Below are positions 16,657-23,814 of a DNA stretch of 53,296 bases, in pieces; position 1 is the stretch's first letter; each line of letters starts with the position of its first letter. A program made the position numbers and the translations under genes. The stretch lies in NCBI GenBank assembly GCA_947629785.1, contig CANRFB010000012.1, positions 1 through 53,296 of the forward strand, written 5' to 3'. The notes under the pieces were generated by a model. The model saw only the letters and a list, made by a program, of their open reading frames with translations, made no database searches and was not told the origin of the DNA. This DNA comes from an uncultured Clostridia bacterium (GTDB lineage: Bacteria; Bacillota; Clostridia; Oscillospirales; Ruminococcaceae).

Positions 16657-18281
16657 TCCATTTCGTCTATACAGCGTTCGGGATCGGTGGCGGTGGTGTA
16701 AACGGGCTGGGAGCCGCGCCTGAATACCCAGCAGCTGCCCACGGGCATATTCAGCACCTGCTTTAACGAACGGTCGCAGCGTTCACTGACCGCCGCCGCG
16801 GTCTCCACGTCATTTCCGCCAAGGTAAACGTAGGTGTCACAGTTGGAAATGATGGTTTTGCTGTCTGCGCCGTAGCCAACTTCAAGCTGGGCTTCCGACT
16901 GTACCATAAGCATTGTGGAAATGCCTCTGGAGCGTATGGTGGAAATTATTCTGGGGAATTCGTCTATGCGGCAGTTGGTGGCGAAATCGTCCAGAATGAA
17001 CCTTACGGGAACGTACAGGCGGCTGTCGGGGCATTTATCGTCGGCGAAGGTGCAGAGTTCCTGCATCGCCTGTGTGAAGAAGAGGTTCACAAGACCGTCC
17101 ATTGAACGGTCGGTGTCGCTTACTATGACAAACAGGGCGGTCTTTTCCTTTCCGAGGGAGGGGAAGTCAAAGTCGTTGCCGCTCATCATTTTCCTGATCT
17201 CGTTAGTGTCAAAGTGGGCGAATTTCGCCGCAAGGGTGGCTCTTATGGAGTCGTAAGTTCTGTTGGGGGCGGTGTTTACACTGTCAAACTGGCTGCAAGC
17301 CCAGCTGTCGGGGCGGATCCTTCTGAGTTCGCTGAATCTTTTTGCAAGTCTGGAATTGCGCTCGCTGTCGCAGTCGTCGTCGCCGTCGCGCGTACCCTCC
17401 GCCATAAGGCTGAGTATGTTCTTGAAATCAAAGGGCTTGTAGTTTGTTTCGATCATGTAGCCTATGATGGCGGCAAGGTAGATTATAGTCATCTGATCCC
17501 AGAACGGGTCGATACGGCAGCTTTTTTCCTCGGCAACTATCAGGGCGACCATTTTCAGAATGTCCTGACTGGTTTTAAGGTGGAACATGGGATTGTAGCG
17601 GGCGGATCTTTCGGGGTGGGTAAAATCCATGACCTGTATCTTGTAGCCTTTCTTTTTCAGGAAAGAGCCGTACTTTTTGTGCAGGTTGCCTTTGGGGTCG
17701 GAAATTATGTAACTTCCCACCGCTTCGTGAATGTTGGGGGTAACGATGGTACGGGTCTTTCCCGTGCCGCTTCCGCCCACAACTATTACGTTGTTGTTCA
17801 GCTTGGTCTCGTAGTCGTTAAGGCTGTAAACGCAGTCTTTGGCTACGATAAGTCTGCCTTTTGCGAAATCTTCGGCGGCTTTTTTGCGGTCAAATTTTCT
17901 TTGACTTTCGGTGCAGCGGTCGGTTTTGGGTTCGTATCTTTCGTATCTGTTCGGCATGGAAAATTCCTCCTCGTTTTTGATCTCACGGCTTGAAGCTATG
18001 TATTCGATCTGCTGCGCGTTAAGGGAAACGCCTTTCTTCCGCAGGTATCGGCAGAAGATCGCCGCTCGGTATTCAAGCTTTGCTCTTTCGCTGATATTGG
18101 GCAAGCGTCCGTTTTTCTCGGTGAACCGCGCTTCCAGATTTTCAACGGTGCGGAGCAGGTCCATAAGTTCTCCGATAGTTTTCGTGTTTGGGAAAAAGCC
18201 TTTCTTACTATGGAAAGCGTCCCTGCACTTCCGAAAAAGCTTATAACGCTTTAAAGAGTCTGTTCCGTTTTTGTTCGGCAT
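16644..18281 (-). CDS. VirD4/TraG-like type IV coupling ATPase, soluble form
   Basis: A 545-aa P-loop ATPase. Walker A is GGSGTGKT (169-176), followed by TraG-type SDPKGNL. Walker B is in RFILDDFA (Asp431/Asp432), then STIRSRGISTMLMVQS. Coupling proteins feed DNA-relaxase complexes into conjugation channels. This one has no N-terminal transmembrane helices. Its first 115 residues are charged and lack a recognised domain. The ribosome site is AAAGGAG. It follows the ClpP-like gene by 31 bp on the same strand. No relaxase or mating-channel genes are visible, so it is probably part of a degraded or partial element. Confidence 0.85.
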   Translation of the reverse strand: MPNKNGTDSLKRYKLFRKCRDAFHSKKGFFPNTKTIGELMDLLRTVENLEARFTEKNGRLPNISERAKLEYRAAIFCRYLRKKGVSLNAQQIEYIASSREIKNEEEFSMPNRYERYEPKTDRCTESQRKFDRKKAAEDFAKGRLIVAKDCVYSLNDYETKLNNNVIVVGGSGTGKTRTIVTPNIHEAVGSYIISDPKGNLHKKYGSFLKKKGYKIQVMDFTHPERSARYNPMFHLKTSQDILKMVALIVAEEKSCRIDPFWDQMTIIYLAAIIGYMIETNYKPFDFKNILSLMAEGTRDGDDDCDSERNSRLAKRFSELRRIRPDSWACSQFDSVNTAPNRTYDSIRATLAAKFAHFDTNEIRKMMSGNDFDFPSLGKEKTALFVIVSDTDRSMDGLVNLFFTQAMQELCTFADDKCPDSRLYVPVRFILDDFATNCRIDEFPRIISTIRSRGISTMLMVQSEAQLEVGYGADSKTIISNCDTYVYLGGNDVETAAAVSERCDRSLKQVLNMPVGSCWVFRRGSQPVYTTATDPERCIDEMEKAG

Positions 18282-18312
18282 TTCAAACGCTCCTTTCGTT
18301 ACGGACTTATTT

Positions 18313-18894
18313 TCAGAGAATACTGTCGGTCACGCTGTCGCAGATGCCGAATTCAACGGCTTGTTCCGCGTTCATAACATTGTCGAATGAAGTTGCTTCG
18401 TTTATTTCGTCAATGGATTTTCCCGTATGTTCGGCAAGTATGCCGTTTACGATGTCACGGGTCTCCATGATGGATTCGGACAGCTTGGAAATGGAAGTTG
18501 CAGAGCCTGTAACGCCTTTCCCAAGCAGAACTTCGTGTATCATCACTTTGCTGTGGGGGAGAATGAACCGTCTGCCTTTCTGCCCTGCTGCAAGTATCAC
18601 CGCAGCCATGCTTGCGGCTATTCCGATACAGTAGATGTTCACTTCGTTCCTGCAGCCGCGGATCGTATCGTAAATTGCAAGACCGGAATGCACTTCGCCG
18701 CCGGGGGAGTTGATATAGATGTTTATGGGTTCGTTGGTTTTTGAAAGGTACATCATCGCTTGAATGAAAGATACTGCCGTTTCGGGAGTTATCATATCGT
18801 CAAGGAAGATCTTTCTGTCGGAAAGCAGTGTGCTTGCAACGGGAATGGTCTGCAAGCCCTTTGCGGTTTCGGAAACGTAAGATACTGTGTTCAT
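18313..18894 (-). CDS. ClpP-like serine protease
   Basis: A 193-aa ClpP-fold protein with an intact triad: Ser95 (GIAASMAA), His120 (MIHE) and Asp171. The INSPGGEV signature is at 61-68. The housekeeping N-terminus (the GERxYDIYS region) is missing, so contacts with a Clp ATPase may differ. Housekeeping clpP usually neighbours tig or clpX; this copy pairs with a VirD4-like gene. That fits the ClpP-like proteases of conjugative elements and phages. Such enzymes cleave unfolded proteins in the cytoplasm; the target here is unknown. Confidence 0.88.
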   Translation of the reverse strand: MNTVSYVSETAKGLQTIPVASTLLSDRKIFLDDMITPETAVSFIQAMMYLSKTNEPINIYINSPGGEVHSGLAIYDTIRGCRNEVNIYCIGIAASMAAVILAAGQKGRRFILPHSKVMIHEVLLGKGVTGSATSISKLSESIMETRDIVNGILAEHTGKSIDEINEATSFDNVMNAEQAVEFGICDSVTDSIL

Positions 18895-18950
18895 AACATC
18901 GACCCTTTCTCATTTTCTTTGTTTTTTCTGTTGTGTTTATATGATAGCAC

Positions 18951-18987
18951 AAAAAAATCCGCCGATAAATAGCATTTCGGCGGATTT
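18951..18987 (-). terminator. Intrinsic terminator of the macro-domain gene (minus strand)
   Basis: Stem AAATCCGCCG (18955-18964) pairs with 18978-18987 around a 13-nt loop. On the minus strand it ends in a run of seven T. It separates the macro-domain gene from the ClpP/VirD4 pair. Confidence 0.85.
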
Positions 18988-19023
18988 ATGCAACTATTTA
19001 TGCAACTTTATGCAACTTTTATG
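18985..19023. repeat. Three direct repeats of TTTATGCAACT
   Basis: Copies lie at 18985-18995, 18997-19007 and 19107 minus 90, that is 19007-19017, with a partial fourth copy after them. They fill the space between the macro-domain stop and its terminator. The 10-12 bp spacing is one DNA turn, as for protein-binding iterons. The complement AGTTGCATAAA also occurs at 5663-5673, upstream of amt. Confidence 0.7.
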
Positions 19024-19024
19024 T

Positions 19025-19984
19025 TTAATGATCTTTCTCGCGGCTTGCGGTGTCAAGGGCAAATTCGGGAGAAATATCGCAAAGCTGCCCGTTAATGCTT
19101 TTAAAATCCGTTATTCCCGAACGGATAAGCGATTCGATTATCCTGTCACGCTCGTCCTCGGGATAGCGGTAGCCTGCACATTTTATAAAGTCATACCGTT
19201 CTTCGTCGGAAAGTCCCATTCCAACAGCCATGGCAAGAACACGGTGTTTGCGGGGCTTGGATATCTTCCCGCTGCGGAATTTGCAGATACTTCCCTTGTC
19301 GTAGTCTATGATGCGGGAAAGCTGTTCCGCGTTTTCAATTCTTGAATTAAGGTAATAGTCAAGCCTGTGCTTGCAGAATTCGGCGCGTTCCAGACCGGAT
19401 AAGCGGAGTTCTTCTTCAAATCTGCGGTCATACTGCGCGTAAATGTCGTCATACGCAGCGGTTTTCGGCGGTTCGGAAAGTTCGTCGGAATTTTCTATGT
19501 AAATGGGTCCTTGGTCGGGAGGGAGAACAAGGTATATGTTAAGATCGGTCTGGGTAACGCGGATATGTACACCCACGGTTTCGCGGGCGGTCTTTTCGTT
19601 CAGTTCATCGTAAGCCCTGAATCCGAGGAGCGGGATAACTATGCTTTTTATTTCTGCTTTTTCCGCCCAACAAAGTATATGATGGTAGCATTTGCGGAGA
19701 TACGCCTGCATTCTCAGTTCGTTGTGATCCATGGGGTATTTTGCCGAAACAAAAACCACGCTGACGTCCGCGATCTTGTATTCCGAGGCGGCTACCCGAC
19801 ATTCGCGAATGTAACCAAGCGGCTCTCTTGCGGCGGCAAGCGGTTTCCTCAGCGAATAAAAAGGAGGCTCGAATCTGTATTGCATACCCGGTCTGTCACA
19901 GTTCCCGCTGGGGACTACAAGAACATCGGCTTTTATTTTCTCGGCATATTTCACGGGATTGGCTTTTATAATGAAAAACGGCAT
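19025..19984 (-). CDS. Macro-domain protein with C-terminal helix-turn-helix-like region
   Basis: A 319-aa cytoplasmic protein. Residues 1-170 have a macro (ADP-ribose-binding) layout: MPFFIIKANPVKY, then ADVLVVPSGNCD in place of the usual NAAN loop, then KSIVIPLLGFRAY. The C-terminal part (about 205-300) is helical and contains RIIDYDKGSICKFRSGKIS, resembling a divergent Xre-type HTH. Macro domains bind or remove ADP-ribose. The altered binding loop leaves activity uncertain. The ribosome site is AAAGAGGTGA. It lies between malQ and a ClpP/VirD4 pair, and its own terminator suggests separate transcription. Confidence 0.65.
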   Translation of the reverse strand: MPFFIIKANPVKYAEKIKADVLVVPSGNCDRPGMQYRFEPPFYSLRKPLAAAREPLGYIRECRVAASEYKIADVSVVFVSAKYPMDHNELRMQAYLRKCYHHILCWAEKAEIKSIVIPLLGFRAYDELNEKTARETVGVHIRVTQTDLNIYLVLPPDQGPIYIENSDELSEPPKTAAYDDIYAQYDRRFEEELRLSGLERAEFCKHRLDYYLNSRIENAEQLSRIIDYDKGSICKFRSGKISKPRKHRVLAMAVGMGLSDEERYDFIKCAGYRYPEDERDRIIESLIRSGITDFKSINGQLCDISPEFALDTASREKDH

Positions 19985-20008
19985 TTCGGGTCACCTCTTT
20001 CTGAACGG

Positions 20009-20030
20009 TACGCTCCCTTTCGGGAGCGTA
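20009..20030. repeat. Stem-loop between malQ and the macro-domain gene
   Basis: A perfect 9-bp stem TACGCTCCC / GGGAGCGTA has a TTTC loop. There is no T-run on either strand. It lies just upstream of the macro-domain ribosome site on the minus strand, so it may be a processing or attenuation structure. Confidence 0.5.
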
Positions 20031-20070
20031 AAGTTGTAATTCTCGTTTATTTCTGAAACTTGTGCGGCTG

Positions 20071-21603
20071 TTATTTTTTCATTTTTACCTTTATCTTCTT
20101 TTTCTCTTTCTTTTCGGGAATGCGGAAGTAGCGTTCCGCATATTTACGTATCTTCTTTGAAAGTTTTCCGTCAAGTTCGCCGCCTTTCAGACGCCATGCC
20201 CAGTTCCCGCTGCCGATGGTGGAGGGAATGTTCATTCTTGCTTCGGAACCAAGACCGAGGAAGTCCTGCATCTGGACTATTGCCAATGATGAAACGCTTG
20301 AGTATATAGTACGTATCATTCCCCAGTTAGCGCCCTCTTTCTTGGTGAGAGCCATATATTTCTTGGCGTTTTTGCGGGTCTTTTTGTCGGAACTTTCATA
20401 CCAGCCCACGGCGGTGTCGTTGTCGTGAGTCCCGATATATACAACGCTGTTCCGGACATAGTTGTGGGGAAGATAATTGCTGTTTTCCCCGCCGAAAGCA
20501 AATTCCAGCACGTTCATTCCGGGAAATCCCGATTCTTTCAGCATTTTTTTTACGTCTGCGGTGAGAAATCCAAGGTCTTCCGCCACAAGTGCGACTTTCC
20601 CGAGCTTTGCCTTTATGGCACTAAAAAGCTTCATGGACGGTCCGGGAAGCCATTCGCCCTCTTCCGCTGTTTCGTTTCCGTAGGGAATGGCGTAGAAGCT
20701 TTCAAATCCGCGGAAGTGGTCTATTCTTGTCAGGTCAAAGAGTTTTCCAGAATATTCCACGCGGGATATCCACCATTTAAAACCGCTTTTTTCCATGCGT
20801 TCCCAGTTGTAAAGGGGATTTCCCCAGAGCTGTCCCGTGGGGGAGAATGCATCGGGCGGGCAGCCTGCCACCTTTATGGGGCGCCTGTCCTTGTCAAGCA
20901 TGAAAAGTTCGGGAGACGCCCAGACGTCCGAACTGTCCATGGAAACGTATATGGGCATATCGCCGTAAATTTTTATGCCCTTGGAATTGGCATATTCTTT
21001 CAGGGAATAATACTGTTCAAAGAACTTATACTGAACGAATTTAACGCACATAATGTCCTTGTCCAGTTCCTTGGAACAGCGTTTTACCGCGTCGGGCTTC
21101 CGCAGGCGAATGTCGTCCTCCCATTCCGTCCACATAACGTCCTTGAAGTGGGATTTAAGGGCGGTGAAAAGCGCATAGTCCTCCAGCCAGAACGCGTTTT
21201 TGGAGCAGAACTCGCGGAAATCCTTTTTCTGCGCCTCGGAAGCATTTTTCCTGAATGCGGAGAAAGCCTTTTTCAGCACCAATTTTTTGAAGCTGTAAAG
21301 GGAAGCATAGCTTTCAAAGCGGGGAGTTTTTTCGATAATTTTCAGGTCGTGGTCGTCCGCGCTTATAAGTCCCTCGTCAATAAGGGTATCAAGGTCGATA
21401 AGCAGGGGATTTCCCGCGTAGGCGGAATAACTCTGATACGGGGAATCGCCGAAACCTGTCGGTCCTATGGGAAGTATCTGCCAGTATTCCTGACCGCTTG
21501 CGGCGAGGAAATCAACAAACTCCCGCGCTTCTTTTCCCATAGTGCCTATGCCATATTTTCCCGATAAACTGGAAATATGAAGTAAAATTCCACAACTGTG
21601 CAT
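20071..21603 (-). CDS. malQ: 4-alpha-glucanotransferase (GH77, amylomaltase)
   Basis: A 510-aa GH77 enzyme. It starts MHSCGILLHISSLSGKYGIG, the family's N-terminal substrate motif. The catalytic nucleophile is Asp295 in RIDHFRG, the acid/base Glu342 in VAEDLG and the stabiliser Asp394 in THDNDTAVGW. It transfers maltooligosaccharide units during maltodextrin or glycogen metabolism. The ATG at 21603 has AAAGGA 9 nt upstream; in-frame starts further upstream are less well placed. The last 15 residues are strikingly Lys-rich. It is a single gene with its own promoter. Confidence 0.95.
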   Translation of the reverse strand: MHSCGILLHISSLSGKYGIGTMGKEAREFVDFLAASGQEYWQILPIGPTGFGDSPYQSYSAYAGNPLLIDLDTLIDEGLISADDHDLKIIEKTPRFESYASLYSFKKLVLKKAFSAFRKNASEAQKKDFREFCSKNAFWLEDYALFTALKSHFKDVMWTEWEDDIRLRKPDAVKRCSKELDKDIMCVKFVQYKFFEQYYSLKEYANSKGIKIYGDMPIYVSMDSSDVWASPELFMLDKDRRPIKVAGCPPDAFSPTGQLWGNPLYNWERMEKSGFKWWISRVEYSGKLFDLTRIDHFRGFESFYAIPYGNETAEEGEWLPGPSMKLFSAIKAKLGKVALVAEDLGFLTADVKKMLKESGFPGMNVLEFAFGGENSNYLPHNYVRNSVVYIGTHDNDTAVGWYESSDKKTRKNAKKYMALTKKEGANWGMIRTIYSSVSSLAIVQMQDFLGLGSEARMNIPSTIGSGNWAWRLKGGELDGKLSKKIRKYAERYFRIPEKKEKKKIKVKMKK

Positions 21604-21634
21604 ATTTATCATTCCTTTGCAAATAACTAATAAC

Positions 21635-21663
21635 ATTATACACCATGTTTAAGCAAATTTCAA
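21635..21663 (-). promoter_or_regulatory. Promoter of malQ
   Basis: On the minus strand TTGAAA (plus 21658-21663) and TATAAT (plus 21635-21640) have a 17-bp spacer, 32 bp before the start codon. A plus-strand TATAAT at 21672-21677 lies next to it and may serve the divergent small gene, though its -35 is weak. Confidence 0.75.
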
Positions 21664-21732
21664 GCGTTGTGTATAATTTATCTCTGTAATTCTTAAAATA
21701 TACGGAGAAAATAAAAAGGAGTGTAAAAAACA

Positions 21733-21849
21733 ATGAGTAATCAGAACCGTAACGATCAGAACAGCAAGAACAGTAAGCAGGGTCAGAACCAGAACAGCAA
21801 AGACAATAGCAGCAGCAACAGCAAGAAAAGCGAACAGAGCGACAGATAG
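21733..21849 (+). CDS. 38-aa Asn/Gln/Ser/Lys-rich peptide
   Basis: A short frame encodes a very polar, low-complexity peptide starting MSNQNRNDQNSKNSKQG and ending SEQSDR. There is no hydrophobic segment. AAAAGGAG lies 8-9 nt before the ATG, a TATAAT lies upstream, and a strong terminator follows, so it is likely to be expressed. Similar small Asn/Gln-rich proteins are annotated in Clostridia, some linked to spores, but no specific function can be assigned. Confidence 0.6.
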   Translation: MSNQNRNDQNSKNSKQGQNQNSKDNSSSNSKKSEQSDR

Positions 21850-21868
21850 TTTTGCCCTGAACAAAGCA

Positions 21869-21901
21869 AGCCGTCGGGAGTTTCCCGACGGCTGAATTTT
21901 T
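21869..21901 (+). terminator. Intrinsic terminator after the 38-aa peptide gene
   Basis: A 10-bp stem, AGCCGTCGGG (21869-21878) with 21884-21893, has a 5-nt loop and then a T-run at 21897-21901. It lies against the 3' end of the convergent sigma-factor gene. Confidence 0.9.
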
Positions 21902-23540
21902 ATGTTGATTTACAGAATAATATTGAAAATACCGATTTTTTCTGAATGTCTGTAAGCGGTTTTAATTCGCCGCTTTCAAGCAGCTTTTCCACAATTCTCG
22001 GTATCATAAAACCCGCCCCGAGATTATTCATAGACATAGCTTTTACAACTTCGTGCATATGTTTCGGAAAATGTTTTTTGTCCTCTTCAAAAATCACATC
22101 GTCTATATGCTTTGCAAATTTTTTCACTTCATCGGAAACGGTTATCTTTTCCCTTGCAAATCTGCACCATGAATCAAATATATCTTCATCTTTGCTCAAA
22201 GTAATTTTTACTGTTGCAGGCTGTACTCTGTCCTCAAAAACATAGCCTTTGTCGCAGAGACGTTTGTATTCTTCGGGAGAAATTTTCTCCTTTCCGAACT
22301 TCATGAATTTTGCAAGAGACGCCCAGTCCTCACCGGGATTATCCCGCCAACCGCCGTTTCTGTCAGAATAGCGGCAATCTACCGAAACGCTTTCAACGGA
22401 AATTTTGTCGCTTTCATCGTCGATCTCATCGGAATTATCCCAAGTTCTCGTCATAAATCCGCACGCCCAATAAATATTTTCTTTCTGATCTTTTATGCTG
22501 ATGTCGTCATTTACCACTGCTGTGGCTATAAAACTTCCGCCGTCGGGACGTTTTACAAGTAATTTGTCCCAGTCGTTTTCAAACATCTGAAGCGGCGACA
22601 GTGCAAGCATTACAACATTGTATTTCAGAAAATTCAGATCATTTCCGTCACAGGTAAGTCCCCAGTGTTCGGGATCGTTTTCAAAATTACTGAAAATTTC
22701 GGGAAAATATTTTTCACAAAGAAACTCCGCGGCTTTATCGTAAATGCCATAGTCGAATCTTTTACGGTTATCTGTAAGGTACATATTTGTCCTATACTTG
22801 GGATCTTTTGTGTTGTCAAGCTTGTCGATGTAAGCATATTCCACCAATTTTGAAAGAACATCGGCAATATACACCTGCGGAACGCCTACCGCCCGCGCAA
22901 TTTCAGGCAAAGTTTTCGGCTCGTGATAGCACGCCCATGCAATATTCATTTTCAGGCGTGAATCAAACATATCCCGCGTATCGCCCATGGGACCTGCTCC
23001 GCCGCTGTGTCCCATATCTGTAAAAATGATCGGATTTATATCTGTGTTCTGCTCGTTGAAATTCATATTTATACCCTCTTTCAGTTTAATTCGTGCGTCG
23101 GACAAATGCCATTTTACAGTGCCTTGGGAAATATTCAGCCTATCGGAAATTTCCGCCACGGAGAACTTATTATAATAGTGCATATAAATTACAAGCCGCT
23201 GACGTTCCGAAAGAAAGCCGATCTCACGGCGGAGGATCTCCTGCATTTCCGGATCATCATCGTCAGTTTCTGGAGCGGGGATCATTTCGTCAATGCTTAT
23301 GAACCGTCTGCCGTTCTGCAGATTTCCGATATACCGTGAACAGACATTTCTTGCAATACGGTAAACATACCCGTCAATATTTGCGATATTATCCGCTTTC
23401 AGAAATGAACCGTAAACTTCGCAGGTAATATCGGAAGCGAGTTCACGAGCCTGATCTATATTCCGCAGTTTATTCAGAGCGAAGCCGAATATTTTATTCA
23501 TGTACTGAAAAATCAGCTTGTCCGCAATTGCTTTTTTCAT
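21900..23540 (-). CDS. ECF-type sigma-70 factor with long C-terminal extension
   Basis: A 546-aa protein. Residues 1-80 form sigma region 2, including ARELASDITCEVYGSFL and DGYVYRIARN. Residues 105-155 form region 4, with a clear HTH (FSVAEISDRLNISQGTVKWH). ECF factors are usually about 170-200 aa; here about 390 more residues follow. The extension starts with a possible winged helix (LPEIARAVGVPQVYIADVLSK), then a large unrecognised domain. A long C-terminal extension may sense a ligand or replace a separate anti-sigma factor. The gene is divergent from an M56 metalloprotease, suggesting a linked envelope-signal circuit. The ribosome site is AAAGGTGA. Confidence 0.85.
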   Translation of the reverse strand: MKKAIADKLIFQYMNKIFGFALNKLRNIDQARELASDITCEVYGSFLKADNIANIDGYVYRIARNVCSRYIGNLQNGRRFISIDEMIPAPETDDDDPEMQEILRREIGFLSERQRLVIYMHYYNKFSVAEISDRLNISQGTVKWHLSDARIKLKEGINMNFNEQNTDINPIIFTDMGHSGGAGPMGDTRDMFDSRLKMNIAWACYHEPKTLPEIARAVGVPQVYIADVLSKLVEYAYIDKLDNTKDPKYRTNMYLTDNRKRFDYGIYDKAAEFLCEKYFPEIFSNFENDPEHWGLTCDGNDLNFLKYNVVMLALSPLQMFENDWDKLLVKRPDGGSFIATAVVNDDISIKDQKENIYWACGFMTRTWDNSDEIDDESDKISVESVSVDCRYSDRNGGWRDNPGEDWASLAKFMKFGKEKISPEEYKRLCDKGYVFEDRVQPATVKITLSKDEDIFDSWCRFAREKITVSDEVKKFAKHIDDVIFEEDKKHFPKHMHEVVKAMSMNNLGAGFMIPRIVEKLLESGELKPLTDIQKKSVFSILFCKST

Positions 23541-23574
23541 TTTGGATCACCTTTCGCGCGAATGGTTTTCTGTA

Positions 23575-23603
23575 TATATAGTGTGCAATTTTCAGTAACG
23601 GTT
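23575..23603 (-). promoter_or_regulatory. Possible promoter of the sigma-factor gene
   Basis: On the minus strand an ECF-like AACCGT (plus 23598-23603) lies 17 bp from TATATA (plus 23575-23580). The AAC-type -35 would fit autoregulation, but the -10 is of ordinary type, so this is only a candidate. Confidence 0.35.
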
Positions 23604-23722
23604 GGGTATTTTTGAAAATAATTATTATTTATACTATATTAACACAATTTATACGCAGTCGGAATCAAAAGAATATCCAAAATCACACAAAAAATACCAC
23701 GCTTTTTTGTGCAGTATTTTTG

Positions 23723-23751
23723 TTGACAAAGAAGGTTTGTTATGATAAACT
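23723..23751 (+). promoter_or_regulatory. Possible promoter of the M56 protease gene
   Basis: TTGACA at 23723-23728 with TAAACT at 23746-23751 gives a 17-bp spacer. The -35 is perfect and the -10 is weak. Apart from the two candidate promoters, 23541-23814 is A/T-rich and shows nothing else. Confidence 0.5.
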
Positions 23752-23814
23752 TAATACAGCAACAGGTTTATTGGAATAAACCTAAAACGCGGACAGGCAA
23801 AGTGAGGGATCGAA

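Noticed and set aside
19511-20056. Plus-strand frame over the macro-domain gene
   Set aside because: It is an antisense shadow that crosses the intergenic hairpin and has no ribosome site.
20425-21567. 380-codon open frame antisense to malQ
   Set aside because: No family resemblance, and it mirrors a complete GH77 gene.
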